Shown here: positions 15,488 to 24,518 of the stretch, in pieces | How the letters are laid out: the number at the start of each line of letters is the position of its first letter | How positions within the stretch are numbered: the first letter of the stretch is position 1 | Source: Synechococcus sp. RCC307 | GTDB lineage: Bacteria > Cyanobacteriota > Cyanobacteriia > PCC-6307 > Cyanobiaceae | DNA: 64,000 nt | Reading direction: 5' to 3' | Assembly (NCBI GenBank): GCA_000063525.1 | Contig: CT978603.1 | Coordinates: 1,545,105-1,609,104 of the forward strand | Program-made: the position numbers and the translations under genes | Notes under the pieces: generated by a model | What the model was told of the DNA's origin: nothing | The model's input: the letters and a program-made list of their open reading frames with translations, nothing else | Databases searched by the model: none

Positions 15488-15928
15488 TCAGGCGCCCTCG
15501 CTGATGGACTGAACGACGCCGTCTTTGACAACGATCGAGGCCTGCAGCTTCTGCACCAAGTTGTCGCCGACCGCGACGGTGCAGGTGCTTTCGATCTGGC
15601 CCTGCTCCACCACCTCATCCATCTGCAGCCCCTGCACGGTGGTCTGCTGATCCAGCAGGTTGCGCTTTTGCTCCTCGAGCTCAGCGCGCTTAGCGGCTAC
15701 TTGCTGCTGCACCCCAGCCACCTGCTCCTGCACGCGCGGATCGAGGGGATTGGCGCTCTGGCGGCGGATTTCCTCGATCACCTGCTGGCCTTCTTGCTCC
15801 AGTTGGGCCAGCTGCTGATCGGTGGTGGTGATGCCCTGGCTCAGTTCGCGCTCAGCCTCCTGCTTCCAGGTCGGCGTCACAACCGCTTGAACCGTGATGT
15901 TGCGTTTGATGGTCAGCGCGTCAGCCAT
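15488..15928 (-). CDS. YlqD family protein
   Basis: 146 residues. A beta-strand N-terminus (ALTIKRNITVQAVVTPTWKQ), a long Gln/Glu coiled coil (about 25-100) and a C-terminal beta part (GDNLVQKLQASIVVKDGVVQ). This head-coil-head layout matches the YlqD family found in Bacilli and cyanobacteria; its function is unknown. The gene sits between the acyl-ACP/CoA synthetase and PDH E2 genes on the same strand, with 45-50-base gaps, so co-transcription is likely. Confidence 0.77.
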   Translation of the reverse strand: MADALTIKRNITVQAVVTPTWKQEAERELSQGITTTDQQLAQLEQEGQQVIEEIRRQSANPLDPRVQEQVAGVQQQVAAKRAELEEQKRNLLDQQTTVQGLQMDEVVEQGQIESTCTVAVGDNLVQKLQASIVVKDGVVQSISEGA

Positions 15929-15974
15929 GGGAAGGGAAAGTGGCGCCCAAGACTGTCAGTCGCAGCAGCTGGGG

Positions 15975-17927
15975 TCAACCAGCGCCATAGATCGCTGCAA
16001 TCGCCGCGCCGTCGCGGCTCGTGATGCGGTCGCGCCGTTGTTTGAGCGTCTGGGTTAGCAAGCCGTTGTCGATGCTGAAGGGTGCCACCAAGGCCACCCC
16101 CGCCAGGCGCTCATCGGCCCGCGCGCCACTGCGCTCAGCCAGGCGGCGATTCAGCCGGCTGGTGAAGGCTTTCAGCAACGCGGGATCACCCCCCATAGCC
16201 GAGCCATCGGGCCATTGCTCAGCCACTGGCACAGCCAGCTCAGCAGCCAAAGCCGCTAGAGCTTCGGCGCGAGGCACCACCAGGGCACCCAACTGACGTT
16301 GGTCCTGGCCCACCACCATTACCTGCTCCACCAGCTCCGACGCGGCGAGTTCGTCCTCCAGCGGGCCAGGCTCAATGTTTTCGCCGCTGCTCAACACGAT
16401 CGTGTCTTTGGCGCGGCCGGTGAGAAAGAGCGAGCCATCAGCCAGCAAATGCCCGAGATCACCGGTGTTGAACCAGGCCTCGGTATCGAGCACCTCCCCG
16501 GTGGCCTCAGGCCGATTGAGGTAGCCCTTCATCACTTGGGGGCCGCGGGCCAGCACCAATCCCCGCTCCCCTTGCTGCAGGGTGCGGCGGCTATCGGGAT
16601 CAACAATCTTCAGCTCGGTTCCTGGCAATGGCCGGCCAGCACTGCCGCGCCTGTTGGCCCAGCGGCGCCGGCAGCTGAGCACCGGGCTGGTTTCCGTCAG
16701 GCCATAGCCCACGAGCAATTCAATGCCGATGGCCTCGAAAAAGGCATCAATGTGCTTGGGCAGAGCCCCGCCGCCACTAATGGCGGTGCCCAAAGAGCCC
16801 CCGGCGAGTTGGCGCCGCACCGCCGGCCACAGCAACTGGCCGGCTAACGCTGCAGGCACCCAACTCAGGCCCGCCAAGGCCAAACCAGCCAGACGCTCAG
16901 ACCAAAGAAGGGGGTGATCAGCCAGATCGCGCCACTGCCGCAGCGAGCGGGCATGGGTTTGCGATGCCGCCAGGGCCGTGCGCAGCAGCTTCTGCTTGCT
17001 GGCCGGCATCCCTTCAAGAGCTCCTTGGAATCCCCCATAGAGGGCTTCCCACAGGCGCGGAACGCTGATCAGGTAGTGGGGGCGCACCCGCTGCAGATCA
17101 CCTTTGAACTGGCGCAGGTTTGTGTAGCTCTGGCTGCAACCGCGCGAGAGCAAGAGGTAGCCGGCACTGCGTTCATAGGCATGCCAGATCGGCAACACGC
17201 TCAACACCCGCTCGCCCGGCTGGGGCGACACCGCCACCCCAAGCGTGCGCACCTGGTGCAACAGGTTGGCCTGAGAGAGGGGCACCCCCTTGGGCCGTCC
17301 TGTGGTGCCGGAGGTGTAGAGGATCGTGGCCAGGCGGCTCTCGGGTCCTTCAGCCGGCTCGAGCACGGCAGAACGGTGCACACCACTGGCCAGCAGCTCC
17401 TGCCAGCTCAGCAGTGGCACGGAAGCACCGCTGGCGGGCACCTCGCCATGCAGCAACAGCACAAAGCGCAAGCCAGCCAAGGCACCAGCGGCTTGCAACG
17501 GCTCCAGCAAGCTGGCGTCTTCCAGCACCAGGGCCCTGGCACCGCAATCGCCAAGGATGTAGGCCAACTCCTCAACCGGGGCTTGGCTGCCGCGCACGGC
17601 ATTGGCGGCCCCCAGCCGCATCAAGCCTTGATCCACGGCCAACCAGCGGGGCCCGTTCTCGGCGAACTGAGCCACCACATCCCCTGGGCCAATGCCCTGG
17701 GCTGCCAGGCAAGCAGCCACCTGGGCGATGCGCTCATGCAATGCCTGGAAGCTGAGGCTCTCAGGAGCTGGGCCGTGGGCAGCTTCCACCGCCATGAGCG
17801 TTCCGTGGCTTTGCGCCAGCCGCGGCCAGAGGCCATCAATTCCCTTCAGTTCCGACCAATCAGGCTGCTGCTCCAGGGCCCGCTGATCCGCGCGATCACC
17901 CTGCCAGCACACCAAGGCATCAGCCAT
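15975..17927 (-). CDS. aas: Acyl-ACP/acyl-CoA synthetase (AMP-binding)
   Basis: 650 residues. ANL-family adenylating enzyme with the P-loop-like TILYTSGTTGRPKGVPLS (about 208-225), VGYGLTETSPVLSC, WFNTGDLGHL and GRAKDTIVLSSGENIEP near the C-terminus. In cyanobacteria this family recycles free fatty acids by activating them to acyl-ACP. It could equally make acyl-CoA; sequence alone does not decide. Its start overlaps the end of lipB by eight bases, so translation is probably coupled. Confidence 0.9.
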   Translation of the reverse strand: MADALVCWQGDRADQRALEQQPDWSELKGIDGLWPRLAQSHGTLMAVEAAHGPAPESLSFQALHERIAQVAACLAAQGIGPGDVVAQFAENGPRWLAVDQGLMRLGAANAVRGSQAPVEELAYILGDCGARALVLEDASLLEPLQAAGALAGLRFVLLLHGEVPASGASVPLLSWQELLASGVHRSAVLEPAEGPESRLATILYTSGTTGRPKGVPLSQANLLHQVRTLGVAVSPQPGERVLSVLPIWHAYERSAGYLLLSRGCSQSYTNLRQFKGDLQRVRPHYLISVPRLWEALYGGFQGALEGMPASKQKLLRTALAASQTHARSLRQWRDLADHPLLWSERLAGLALAGLSWVPAALAGQLLWPAVRRQLAGGSLGTAISGGGALPKHIDAFFEAIGIELLVGYGLTETSPVLSCRRRWANRRGSAGRPLPGTELKIVDPDSRRTLQQGERGLVLARGPQVMKGYLNRPEATGEVLDTEAWFNTGDLGHLLADGSLFLTGRAKDTIVLSSGENIEPGPLEDELAASELVEQVMVVGQDQRQLGALVVPRAEALAALAAELAVPVAEQWPDGSAMGGDPALLKAFTSRLNRRLAERSGARADERLAGVALVAPFSIDNGLLTQTLKQRRDRITSRDGAAIAAIYGAG

Positions 17928-18612
17928 CGCTCTCCAGCCAGCTGCGCAGAGTCTGCTCGTTGATCCACTCCACAGCGGACCAGCCCAATCGCTTGCAACA
18001 ACTTGCTGCCAGGGGCTGCTGCAACTGCTGCACGCTTACCCCCGGCCGCCAGTGATCCAGCCGCCCCACCGGCAACTGCAGGCCGCAGGGGGTGATGGCG
18101 TCAAAACCCGCCAAATCGCAGCTCACATTCAGGGCCAAGCCGTGCTGGGTCACCCAGCGGCGGCAGCCCACCCCAATCGCCGCCACCTTCTTTCCTTCCA
18201 ACCAAACGCCCGTGAGCCCTTCGCGTCGCTCAGCGCTGAGCCCCTGCTGCTCGAGCACATCGAGAACCATCCCCTCAAGCTGACGCAAATACCAGTGCAA
18301 ATCGGGCTGATGGCGCTGCAAATCAACGACCGGATAGGCCACCAATTGGCCAGGGGCATGGTGGGTAACTTCACCACCGCGATCGAGCCGATGCAGGGGG
18401 GCCGGTGGATGTTGAGGGTCGAAATGCAGGTGCTCGAGGCTGGCGCCGCGGCCGAGCGTGTAGCAAGCGGGGTGTTCCAGCAACAGCAACAGCTCCGGGC
18501 CACCTGAGCTCAACAGGCGTTGCTGCCACTGCTGCTGCCAGCGCCAGGCCTGCTCCAGGGAAATTTCCCTGGCGAGAGCACAAAGGAATGCTTCTGGCAA
18601 TACCCGTTCCAT
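17920..18612 (-). CDS. lipB: Octanoyl-[ACP]:protein N-octanoyltransferase
   Basis: Moves the octanoyl group from ACP to lipoyl domains, the first step of lipoate assembly. 230 residues. The substrate-pocket motif RGGEVTHHAPGQLVAYP (from Arg78), the catalytic Lys142 (EGKKVAAIGV) and Cys176 (ITPCGL) are all present. It shares the strand and block with the lipoylated PDH E2 gene. It is divergent from hpf/lrtA, with 49 bases between the starts. Confidence 0.93.
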   Translation of the reverse strand: MERVLPEAFLCALAREISLEQAWRWQQQWQQRLLSSGGPELLLLLEHPACYTLGRGASLEHLHFDPQHPPAPLHRLDRGGEVTHHAPGQLVAYPVVDLQRHQPDLHWYLRQLEGMVLDVLEQQGLSAERREGLTGVWLEGKKVAAIGVGCRRWVTQHGLALNVSCDLAGFDAITPCGLQLPVGRLDHWRPGVSVQQLQQPLAASCCKRLGWSAVEWINEQTLRSWLESDG

Positions 18613-18661
18613 GCCGTCGTCAATACATTGAATTCAACCCACATGGCAGTGAGGTGCCGGT

Positions 18662-19225
18662 ATGAAGCTTCTGATCCATGGCCGCAATCTCGAAGTCACG
18701 CCCGCGCTGCGGGATTACACCGAAACCAAGCTCTCGCGAGCGGTGAGTCACTTCAACGGCATGGTGCAGGAAGCCGATGTGCATCTGTCGGTTGCGCGCA
18801 ACCCGCGGGTGCCGCAGCAAACCGCTGAAGTCACCCTGTTTGCTAGCGGCACGGTGATCCGCGCCCAAGAACGCAGCCAGAACCTCTACGCCAGCATTGA
18901 TCTGGTGGCAGGGAAACTGGCCCGCCAGCTGCAACGTCATAAGGACCGCCGCCAAGGCCACGGGCACCACAGTGATCTCCAGGCCGAGCCCGAAGTGATG
19001 CCGCTGCAGGGCGACATGCTCCAAGGCCGTCACGCTGAGTTGCCGGCTCCTGTGGTGCGGCGGAAGTATTTCGCCATGCCGCCGATGAGCGTGGAAGAAG
19101 CGATTCACCAGCTGGAGGTGATCGACCATGACTTCTACGTCTTCCGCAATGCCGACAACGGCGAACTTCAGGTGGTGTACCAGCGCAACCACGGCGGATA
19201 CGGTGTGATCGAAGCCCGAAGCTGA
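18662..19225 (+). CDS. hpf: Ribosome hibernation promoting factor, long form (LrtA)
   Basis: 187 residues. An N-terminal S30AE domain (MKLLIHGRNLEVTPALRDYT to about residue 100) binds the 30S decoding region. A linker with His/Glu follows, then the C-terminal dimerisation domain (about 125-187, VVRRKYFAMPPMSVEEAIHQ, FYVFRNADNGELQVVYQR). The long form forms 100S ribosome dimers. In cyanobacteria the homologue is the light-repressed gene lrtA. GAGGTGCCGGT precedes the ATG. deoC starts five bases after the stop. Confidence 0.93.
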   Translation: MKLLIHGRNLEVTPALRDYTETKLSRAVSHFNGMVQEADVHLSVARNPRVPQQTAEVTLFASGTVIRAQERSQNLYASIDLVAGKLARQLQRHKDRRQGHGHHSDLQAEPEVMPLQGDMLQGRHAELPAPVVRRKYFAMPPMSVEEAIHQLEVIDHDFYVFRNADNGELQVVYQRNHGGYGVIEARS

Positions 19226-19229
19226 TGGC

Positions 19230-19904
19230 GTGCCTGCCGCGTTCGACCCGGCCGAGATCCCCGATCTCGCCCCACTGATCGACCACGCCCTGCTGCAACC
19301 GCGGCTGGGCAGTGAGCAAATCGAACGCGGCTGCCAGCAGGCCCTGCATTACGGCTTTGCCGGCATCTGCCTGGCCTCGCGCTGGATGCCGCAAGCCCGC
19401 CAGTGGCTCGGAGAGCGCGGCAGCGTTCGCCTGATCAGCGTGCTGAGCTTTCCCTTTGGCGCCTGCAGCAGTGAGCTGAAGCGCGCTGAAGCCGAAGCCG
19501 CCGTGGAAGCTGGCGCCGATGAGCTGGATCTGGTGCCGGACTTTGCCCTGCTGCTCGATGGCGAGCTCACGGCCTTGCACGATCAAATTGCAGCAGTGGT
19601 GGAGCTAGGTCTGCCGCTCAAATTGATCCTGGAGGCCGATCAACTCACGAGCGACCAGCTGCAGGCCCTGGTGGAGGTTGCCCTCGATGCTGGCGTCGCG
19701 TTTCTGAAAACCGGAAGTGGCTATGGCCAACCCGCCAGCAGCGCCATGGTGCGGGACTTGCATGGTCTGGCAGCCGGGCGAGCCAAGGTGAAGGCCTCCG
19801 GCGGTATCCGTGATCTGGGCCACGCCATTGAGCTGGTGCAGGCAGGTGCCGAGCGGCTGGGCACCAGCCGCGGAGTGGAGCTGGTGCAGGCCCAGCGGGA
19901 ATGA
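19230..19904 (+). CDS. deoC: Deoxyribose-phosphate aldolase
   Basis: Cleaves 2-deoxyribose 5-phosphate to acetaldehyde and glyceraldehyde 3-phosphate. 224 residues, TIM-barrel class I aldolase: DHALLQP near the N-terminus, ADELDLVPD with Asp100, the Schiff-base Lys160 in AFLKTGSGYG and KVKASGGIRD with the second essential Lys. GTG start. An ATG that overlaps the hpf stop is in the wrong frame. It overlaps recO by four bases (ATGA). Confidence 0.93.
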   Translation: MPAAFDPAEIPDLAPLIDHALLQPRLGSEQIERGCQQALHYGFAGICLASRWMPQARQWLGERGSVRLISVLSFPFGACSSELKRAEAEAAVEAGADELDLVPDFALLLDGELTALHDQIAAVVELGLPLKLILEADQLTSDQLQALVEVALDAGVAFLKTGSGYGQPASSAMVRDLHGLAAGRAKVKASGGIRDLGHAIELVQAGAERLGTSRGVELVQAQRE

Positions 19905-20719
19905 GCACACCGCCGCGCGAGCGCACTCTCGAGGGGCTCTGCCTGAAAGCCACACCGCTGGGTGAACAAGACCGCCTGCTGCTGTTGCTGACCGAAGAAG
20001 AGGGGCTGCTCAAGCTGGCCGCTAGCGGTGCCCGCAAACCGCGCAGCAGCTTGGCCGCTGCCGGAGCCCTAACGCTGATCAAAGCCCAGGTGGCACGAGG
20101 CCGCAGCCTCGATCGGCTGCGCCAAGCCCAGGTGATCCGCAGCTACAGCCGCCTCGGTGAGCAGCTCGAATTGCTGGCTGCCGGCCAATGGCTGTTGGAG
20201 CTGGCACGGCTGCTGATCGCCGAAGCCGAACCCCTCCCCGGAGCCTTGGCCCTGCTGCTGCACCGGCTCGGACAGCTGGAGGAGTTGCGATCGGCCCCAG
20301 CCGAGGTGCAACGGCTGGAGGCCTTGGCTACAGCCGTGCAGGGCGGCGTTCAGCTGCTGCAACTCGCTGGTCTGGGGCTGCCGATGAACACCGATCTCAA
20401 TGGCGGTGGCGATTTGGTGCCGCCGATTGGCAACTGGGAGTGGCGCTGCAGCCTGCTGCCGGCCGATGGCTTCTGCAGCGGCCGCCAAAGCGGTGCCGTG
20501 CTGATGCTCAATGCTTCAGAGCTCGCTCTGTTGCAGCGGTTGCTGCGGCCCCAACTGCCGCGCAAGCGCGATGGTGAACTGATGGGGCCCGAACGGGTGT
20601 GGCTTCACCTGCAGGAGCTGCTGCAGATCTGGTGCCGTGAACATCTCGGACGCAGTCCCAAAGCATTGACATTGCTGCGGCAGGATTGGCCCGCATCAGC
20701 GCAGCGGCAGAACGGGTGA
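19901..20719 (+). CDS. recO: DNA repair protein RecO
   Basis: 272 residues. An N-terminal OB fold (RTLEGLCLKATPLGEQDRLL, KLAASGARKPRSSLAAAG) is followed by a helical C-terminal domain. Part of the RecFOR pathway that loads RecA onto SSB-coated single-stranded DNA. No Cys4 zinc finger is visible in the C-terminal part, a common loss in this family. It is coupled by overlap to deoC upstream and to the MFS gene downstream (GTGA). Confidence 0.9.
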   Translation: MSTPPRERTLEGLCLKATPLGEQDRLLLLLTEEEGLLKLAASGARKPRSSLAAAGALTLIKAQVARGRSLDRLRQAQVIRSYSRLGEQLELLAAGQWLLELARLLIAEAEPLPGALALLLHRLGQLEELRSAPAEVQRLEALATAVQGGVQLLQLAGLGLPMNTDLNGGGDLVPPIGNWEWRCSLLPADGFCSGRQSGAVLMLNASELALLQRLLRPQLPRKRDGELMGPERVWLHLQELLQIWCREHLGRSPKALTLLRQDWPASAQRQNG

Positions 20720-22092
20720 GCGATCAGGCCCAACAAGGCAGCGGTCTCCAGGCCGTGCTGGCCCTTCCGGGTTTCAGGCTCCTCTGGCTGGGGCAGATCT
20801 TTTCCCAGCTGGCCGACAAGTTCTACATCGTGTTGATGGTGTTTCTGATCGCCCAGAACTGGGCGCAGACCACCGACATCAGCTCAGGTCCACTGGCGGA
20901 AGCAGCCGACTTGCTGCGCCAGCAGGGCGTGGGCAGCAACCCTGGCCTCAGCAGCGGCGGCGTGGGCCCCGATGCCCAGCTGATCACCCTGCTCACCACC
21001 GGCATCTTTGCCGCCAACACCCTGCCGGCGATCCTGCTGGGCAGCTTGGCGGGTGTTTGGGCTGACCGCTGGCCCAAGCGAGCCGTGATGGTGGCCTCCA
21101 ACGGGCTGCGCACCCTGATCACCCTGGCGGTGCCATTCATGCTGCTGCCCGGGCCCAGTTGGCTGGGCTTGAGCTGGGGCTACTGGGGCCTATTGGTGAT
21201 CACCTTTTTGGAGTCCTGCCTAACGCAGTTTTTTGCGCCAGCGGAGCTGGCAGCCATCCCGCTGCTGGTGGACAAACCCCTGCTGCTACCTGCCAATTCG
21301 CTTTACACCACCACCACCATGGCGGCCACGATCGTGGGCTTCGCCTTGGGCGAACCGGTGATGCAGCTGCTGCGCCAGCTGTTGAGTCCCCTGGGGATCA
21401 GCCATGGCGAATTCGCCCTGGTGCCCCTGGCCTATGGGGTGGCCACGCTGATCCTGCTGTTTGTGCGCACCAATGAGCCGCCGCGGCACAGCACGGGCAC
21501 CAGTGTTTGGGCTGATATCAAAGATGGCCTGGGCTTCTTGAGCCGCCAGGCCAGCGTTCGCGGGGCAATGCTGCATCTGGTGCTGCTCTACAGCCTGCTG
21601 GCGGCGCTGTGGGCCCTATCGATCAGCTTGGCGATCCGCGTGGCGGGGCTCGGCGCCGAACGCTTCGGCAGCTTGCTGGCCATGGTGGGGCTGGGTCTGG
21701 CCATTGGCGCGGTGCTGATTGCGCAGCTGGGCCATCGCTTCCGCCGCTCAGTGTTAGCGGCGATCGGCCTGGGCGGCATGGGCTTCTGCCTGGTGCTGTT
21801 GGCCCAATTGCGCCCCAATCTTTGGACCACCCTGGCCCTATGCGGCGTGCTCGGGCTTGGCACCGCTCTGGTGGGCATTCCGGCTCAAACCACGATCCAG
21901 GAAGACACCCCGGAAGAACTGATGGGCAAGGTGTTCGGCCTGCAGAACAATCTGGTGAACATCGCCCTCAGCCTGCCGTTGGTACTGGCCGGCACCTTGG
22001 TGGGCAGCGTTGGCCTGCAACCGGTGCTGCTGCTGTTGGCCCTGCTGGTGTTTGCCGGTGCCGGCATGGAGCGGCCATGGCAACGCAACTAA
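20716..22092 (+). CDS. MFS transporter
   Basis: About 458 residues, twelve predicted helices, starting MSDQAQQGSGLQAVLALPGF and FRLLWLGQIFSQLADKFY, as in MFS drug-efflux-type carriers. The GVWADRWPKRAVMVASNGLR loop between helices 2 and 3 is the family signature. An insert of about 40 residues after helix 1 (QTTDISSGPLAEAADLLRQQ and a glycine-rich part) is unusual. GTG 20716 overlaps the recO stop (GTGA) and is preferred over an in-frame TTG 30 bases upstream. The substrate cannot be told. Confidence 0.85.
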   Translation: MSDQAQQGSGLQAVLALPGFRLLWLGQIFSQLADKFYIVLMVFLIAQNWAQTTDISSGPLAEAADLLRQQGVGSNPGLSSGGVGPDAQLITLLTTGIFAANTLPAILLGSLAGVWADRWPKRAVMVASNGLRTLITLAVPFMLLPGPSWLGLSWGYWGLLVITFLESCLTQFFAPAELAAIPLLVDKPLLLPANSLYTTTTMAATIVGFALGEPVMQLLRQLLSPLGISHGEFALVPLAYGVATLILLFVRTNEPPRHSTGTSVWADIKDGLGFLSRQASVRGAMLHLVLLYSLLAALWALSISLAIRVAGLGAERFGSLLAMVGLGLAIGAVLIAQLGHRFRRSVLAAIGLGGMGFCLVLLAQLRPNLWTTLALCGVLGLGTALVGIPAQTTIQEDTPEELMGKVFGLQNNLVNIALSLPLVLAGTLVGSVGLQPVLLLLALLVFAGAGMERPWQRN

Positions 22093-22132
22093 ACGCCGCT
22101 GCTAGCTTTTCTCCCTGGCCCATCCTTTGTTG

Positions 22133-23302
22133 ATGCGGATCGCCTGGCTCGGGAAAAAATCGCCCTTCTGCGGCAACGTTTCTTACGGCATGGCCACCAC
22201 CGCCGCGCTGCGCGATCGGGGCCATGAAATCCATTTCATCCATTTCGACACCCCAGCCACCCAAATCGGCCGGCTGCTGAAAGCAGAGCCTGGCGATGAG
22301 CAGGAGCTAGCCGGCGAAGACCAACCCGATGTGGCCTTGCCATATCTGGTCAAATCGCAGATGTACACCATTCCCTCGCCGCGGGCCAACCGCGAGTTGC
22401 GGGAATCGCTGGAGCGTATCCAGCCCGATGTGGTGCACGCCAGCCTCACCCTCTCACCGCTGGATTTCGGCCTGCCTGAGCTCTGCCAGCAACTGCGGGT
22501 GCCGCTGGTGGCCACCTTCCACCCCCCCTTTGATGCGTCCTTACGCAACATCACCGCCGGAGGCCAGCAGCTGACCTATCAGCTCTATGCCCCCTCCTTG
22601 GCCCGTTACAACAAGGTGATCGTGTTCTCCGATCTCCAAGCCGAGGTACTCAATCGGCTGGGGGTTCCTGAGGATCGTTTGGCGGTGATTCCCAACGGCG
22701 TGGATCCGCGTCATTGGCATCCGGGCAGCTCAGAGCTGCAGCAGCGCTTTGACGGCCGCCGGGTCTTTCTCTACATGGGCCGGCTGGCCACCGAAAAAAA
22801 CGTGGAGGCCCTGCTGCGGGCATGGAAATTGGTGCAGCCGGAAGGCTGCGTGCTGGTGGTGGTAGGCGATGGCCCCCTGCGCAACACCCTGGAAACCTCC
22901 TACAACTCGGACAACATCATTTGGTGGGGCTACGAGGCTGATCAGCAGCGCCGCGCCGCTCTGCTGCAAGCCGCAGAGGTGTTCCTGCTGCCATCGCTGG
23001 TGGAAGGGCTCTCACTGGCCCTGCTGGAAGCCATGGCCAGCGGCTGCGCCTGCGTGGCGACTGATGCGGGAGCCGATGGCGAAGTGTTGGCCGGAGGCGC
23101 TGGCATCGTGATCAGCACCCAAGGCGTCACCACCCAACTGCGCACCCTGCTGCCGGTGCTGCGCGATCAGCGCCTACTCACAGCAGAGCTGGGGCGCCAG
23201 GCCCGCCGCCGGGTGATGGAGCGCTACACCCTCAGCGCCAACATTGATTCCATTGAGCGCCTCTACCGCGAGCTCAACAGCCCCTTGCCGCTGGTGGCCT
23301 AA
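22133..23302 (+). CDS. Glycosyltransferase family 4 (GT-B)
   Basis: 389 residues. An N-terminal Rossmann half ([30 protein letters not shown]) and a C-terminal half with the nucleotide-sugar site: [43 protein letters not shown] and the E-x7-E type motif [23 protein letters not shown] 22133 is chosen over two upstream in-frame TTG codons. The acceptor is unknown; sulfolipid synthase SqdX was considered but the N-terminus does not fit. It overlaps pyrF tail to tail by four bases. Confidence 0.88.
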   Translation: MRIAWLGKKSPFCGNVSYGMATTAALRDRGHEIHFIHFDTPATQIGRLLKAEPGDEQELAGEDQPDVALPYLVKSQMYTIPSPRANRELRESLERIQPDVVHASLTLSPLDFGLPELCQQLRVPLVATFHPPFDASLRNITAGGQQLTYQLYAPSLARYNKVIVFSDLQAEVLNRLGVPEDRLAVIPNGVDPRHWHPGSSELQQRFDGRRVFLYMGRLATEKNVEALLRAWKLVQPEGCVLVVVGDGPLRNTLETSYNSDNIIWWGYEADQQRRAALLQAAEVFLLPSLVEGLSLALLEAMASGCACVATDAGADGEVLAGGAGIVISTQGVTTQLRTLLPVLRDQRLLTAELGRQARRRVMERYTLSANIDSIERLYRELNSPLPLVA

Positions 23303-24051
23303 GCCAACTCGGCGCAGCAACGCTCATAGGCGGCGCTCGGATCACTGGCTTGGGTGATCGGCCGGCCGATCACCAACTGACTAGCTCCAGCCGCAATGGC
23401 TTCGGCAGGGCCCATCACACGAGCCTGATCACCAGCGGCAGCTCCTTTCGGGCGGATCCCCGGGGTGACCAAAGCAAACGGCTCGGGGTGCTGACGGCGC
23501 AAAGCCGTGGCCTCAAGTGGTGAGCACACACAGCCGCCAATGCCGGCACTGGCGGCAAGCTCCGCCAGTGCCGGCACCCGCTCAGCGATGCCGTGGACCA
23601 TGGCGAGTTCTTGCTGCATGCGCTGCTCCTGCCAGCTGGTGAGCACCGTCACCGCCAGCAGGGTGGGCAGCGGTTGCCCCGCCGCTTGGGCTCCCTCAAC
23701 GGCGGCGGCTTGCGCCGCCTTAAGCGCCTCGCTGCCGGCGCAGGCATGCACGGTGATCAACTCCGCCCCCAGCGCCGCAGCCCGCCGGCAAGCCCCCGCC
23801 ATGGTGGCGGGGATGTCGTGGAACTTGAGATCCAAAAAGACGCGCAGCCCTTGCTCCCGCAGCTGAGCCACCACCTCAGGACCCGCCTGCACAAATAGCT
23901 CCAGGCCCACCTTCACCCAACGCAGCCCCTCGAGCTGGCGGCTGAAGGCCAAAGCCTGCTGAGGCGCCATGCCATCGAGGGCCACGATGATCCGATCGGC
24001 GGGGTGATTAAAAAGCGACGGAATCAAGGCAGCCAGTCGATCTCCCACCAT
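23299..24051 (-). CDS. pyrF: Orotidine 5'-phosphate decarboxylase
   Basis: Last step of UMP synthesis. About 250 residues, TIM barrel: [17 protein letters not shown], the catalytic [11 protein letters not shown] with the Asp-x-Lys-x-x-Asp set, and [10 protein letters not shown] plus IGRPITQA at the phosphate site. The start is uncertain: ATG 24051 ([20 protein letters not shown]) and an ATG nine codons upstream at 24078 are both possible, the latter overlapping the divergent cupin gene start. Confidence 0.93.
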   Translation of the reverse strand: MVGDRLAALIPSLFNHPADRIIVALDGMAPQQALAFSRQLEGLRWVKVGLELFVQAGPEVVAQLREQGLRVFLDLKFHDIPATMAGACRRAAALGAELITVHACAGSEALKAAQAAAVEGAQAAGQPLPTLLAVTVLTSWQEQRMQQELAMVHGIAERVPALAELAASAGIGGCVCSPLEATALRRQHPEPFALVTPGIRPKGAAAGDQARVMGPAEAIAAGASQLVIGRPITQASDPSAAYERCCAELA

Positions 24052-24076
24052 CCTGAAATGGTCCTGGCGCAAACAC

Positions 24077-24517
24077 ATGCTGCCGCGCATCGTTCATCCA
24101 GAACAGCTCCAGGGATTTCGCCTCAGCGCTGGCGATCACTGCCGCTTGGCCCTGCTGAGTACTCCGGCTGATGGCGACAGTGGCAACTCGGATCCGGAGG
24201 CTGTGCCATCACTGTTTTTAGAGATCCACGACCCCTGTGATCGGGTTCCGCCCCATGCCCACCACCAGGCGGCTGAACTGTTTTTTGTCTTGCGCGGCCA
24301 GGTGATCTTTCACCTCAAGGATCGAGCCATTCGCAGCGGCGGTGGAGACTTTGTCGTCGTGCCCTCGGCCACCTTGCACGATCTTGAAAACCCCGGCCCA
24401 GGCAGGCTTTACCTGTTGACCATGCTGAGCAAAGACGAAGGCTTTGCTGATGCACTGATGCAAGGGATTCCTACGCCTTTGGACGCTGAAGATCTCGCAG
24501 TGCTGAAAAGCTTGTAG
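24077..24517 (+). CDS. Cupin-domain protein
   Basis: 146 residues. Cupin motif 1 is visible as [18 protein letters not shown], with His residues and Glu for a metal site. Motif 2 is reduced to [16 protein letters not shown] with one His. The N-terminus ([20 protein letters not shown]) forms the usual leading strands. A single-domain cupin of this kind could be an isomerase, a dioxygenase or a sensor; no substrate can be read. It stands alone between divergent pyrF and convergent tyrS. Confidence 0.8.
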   Translation: MLPRIVHPEQLQGFRLSAGDHCRLALLSTPADGDSGNSDPEAVPSLFLEIHDPCDRVPPHAHHQAAELFFVLRGQVIFHLKDRAIRSGGGDFVVVPSATLHDLENPGPGRLYLLTMLSKDEGFADALMQGIPTPLDAEDLAVLKSL

Positions 24518-24518
24518 C

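Noticed and set aside
22133-23302. SqdX sulfolipid synthase
   Set aside because: The GT4 C-terminus fits many enzymes, and the N-terminal segment does not match SqdX. No sqdB lies nearby.
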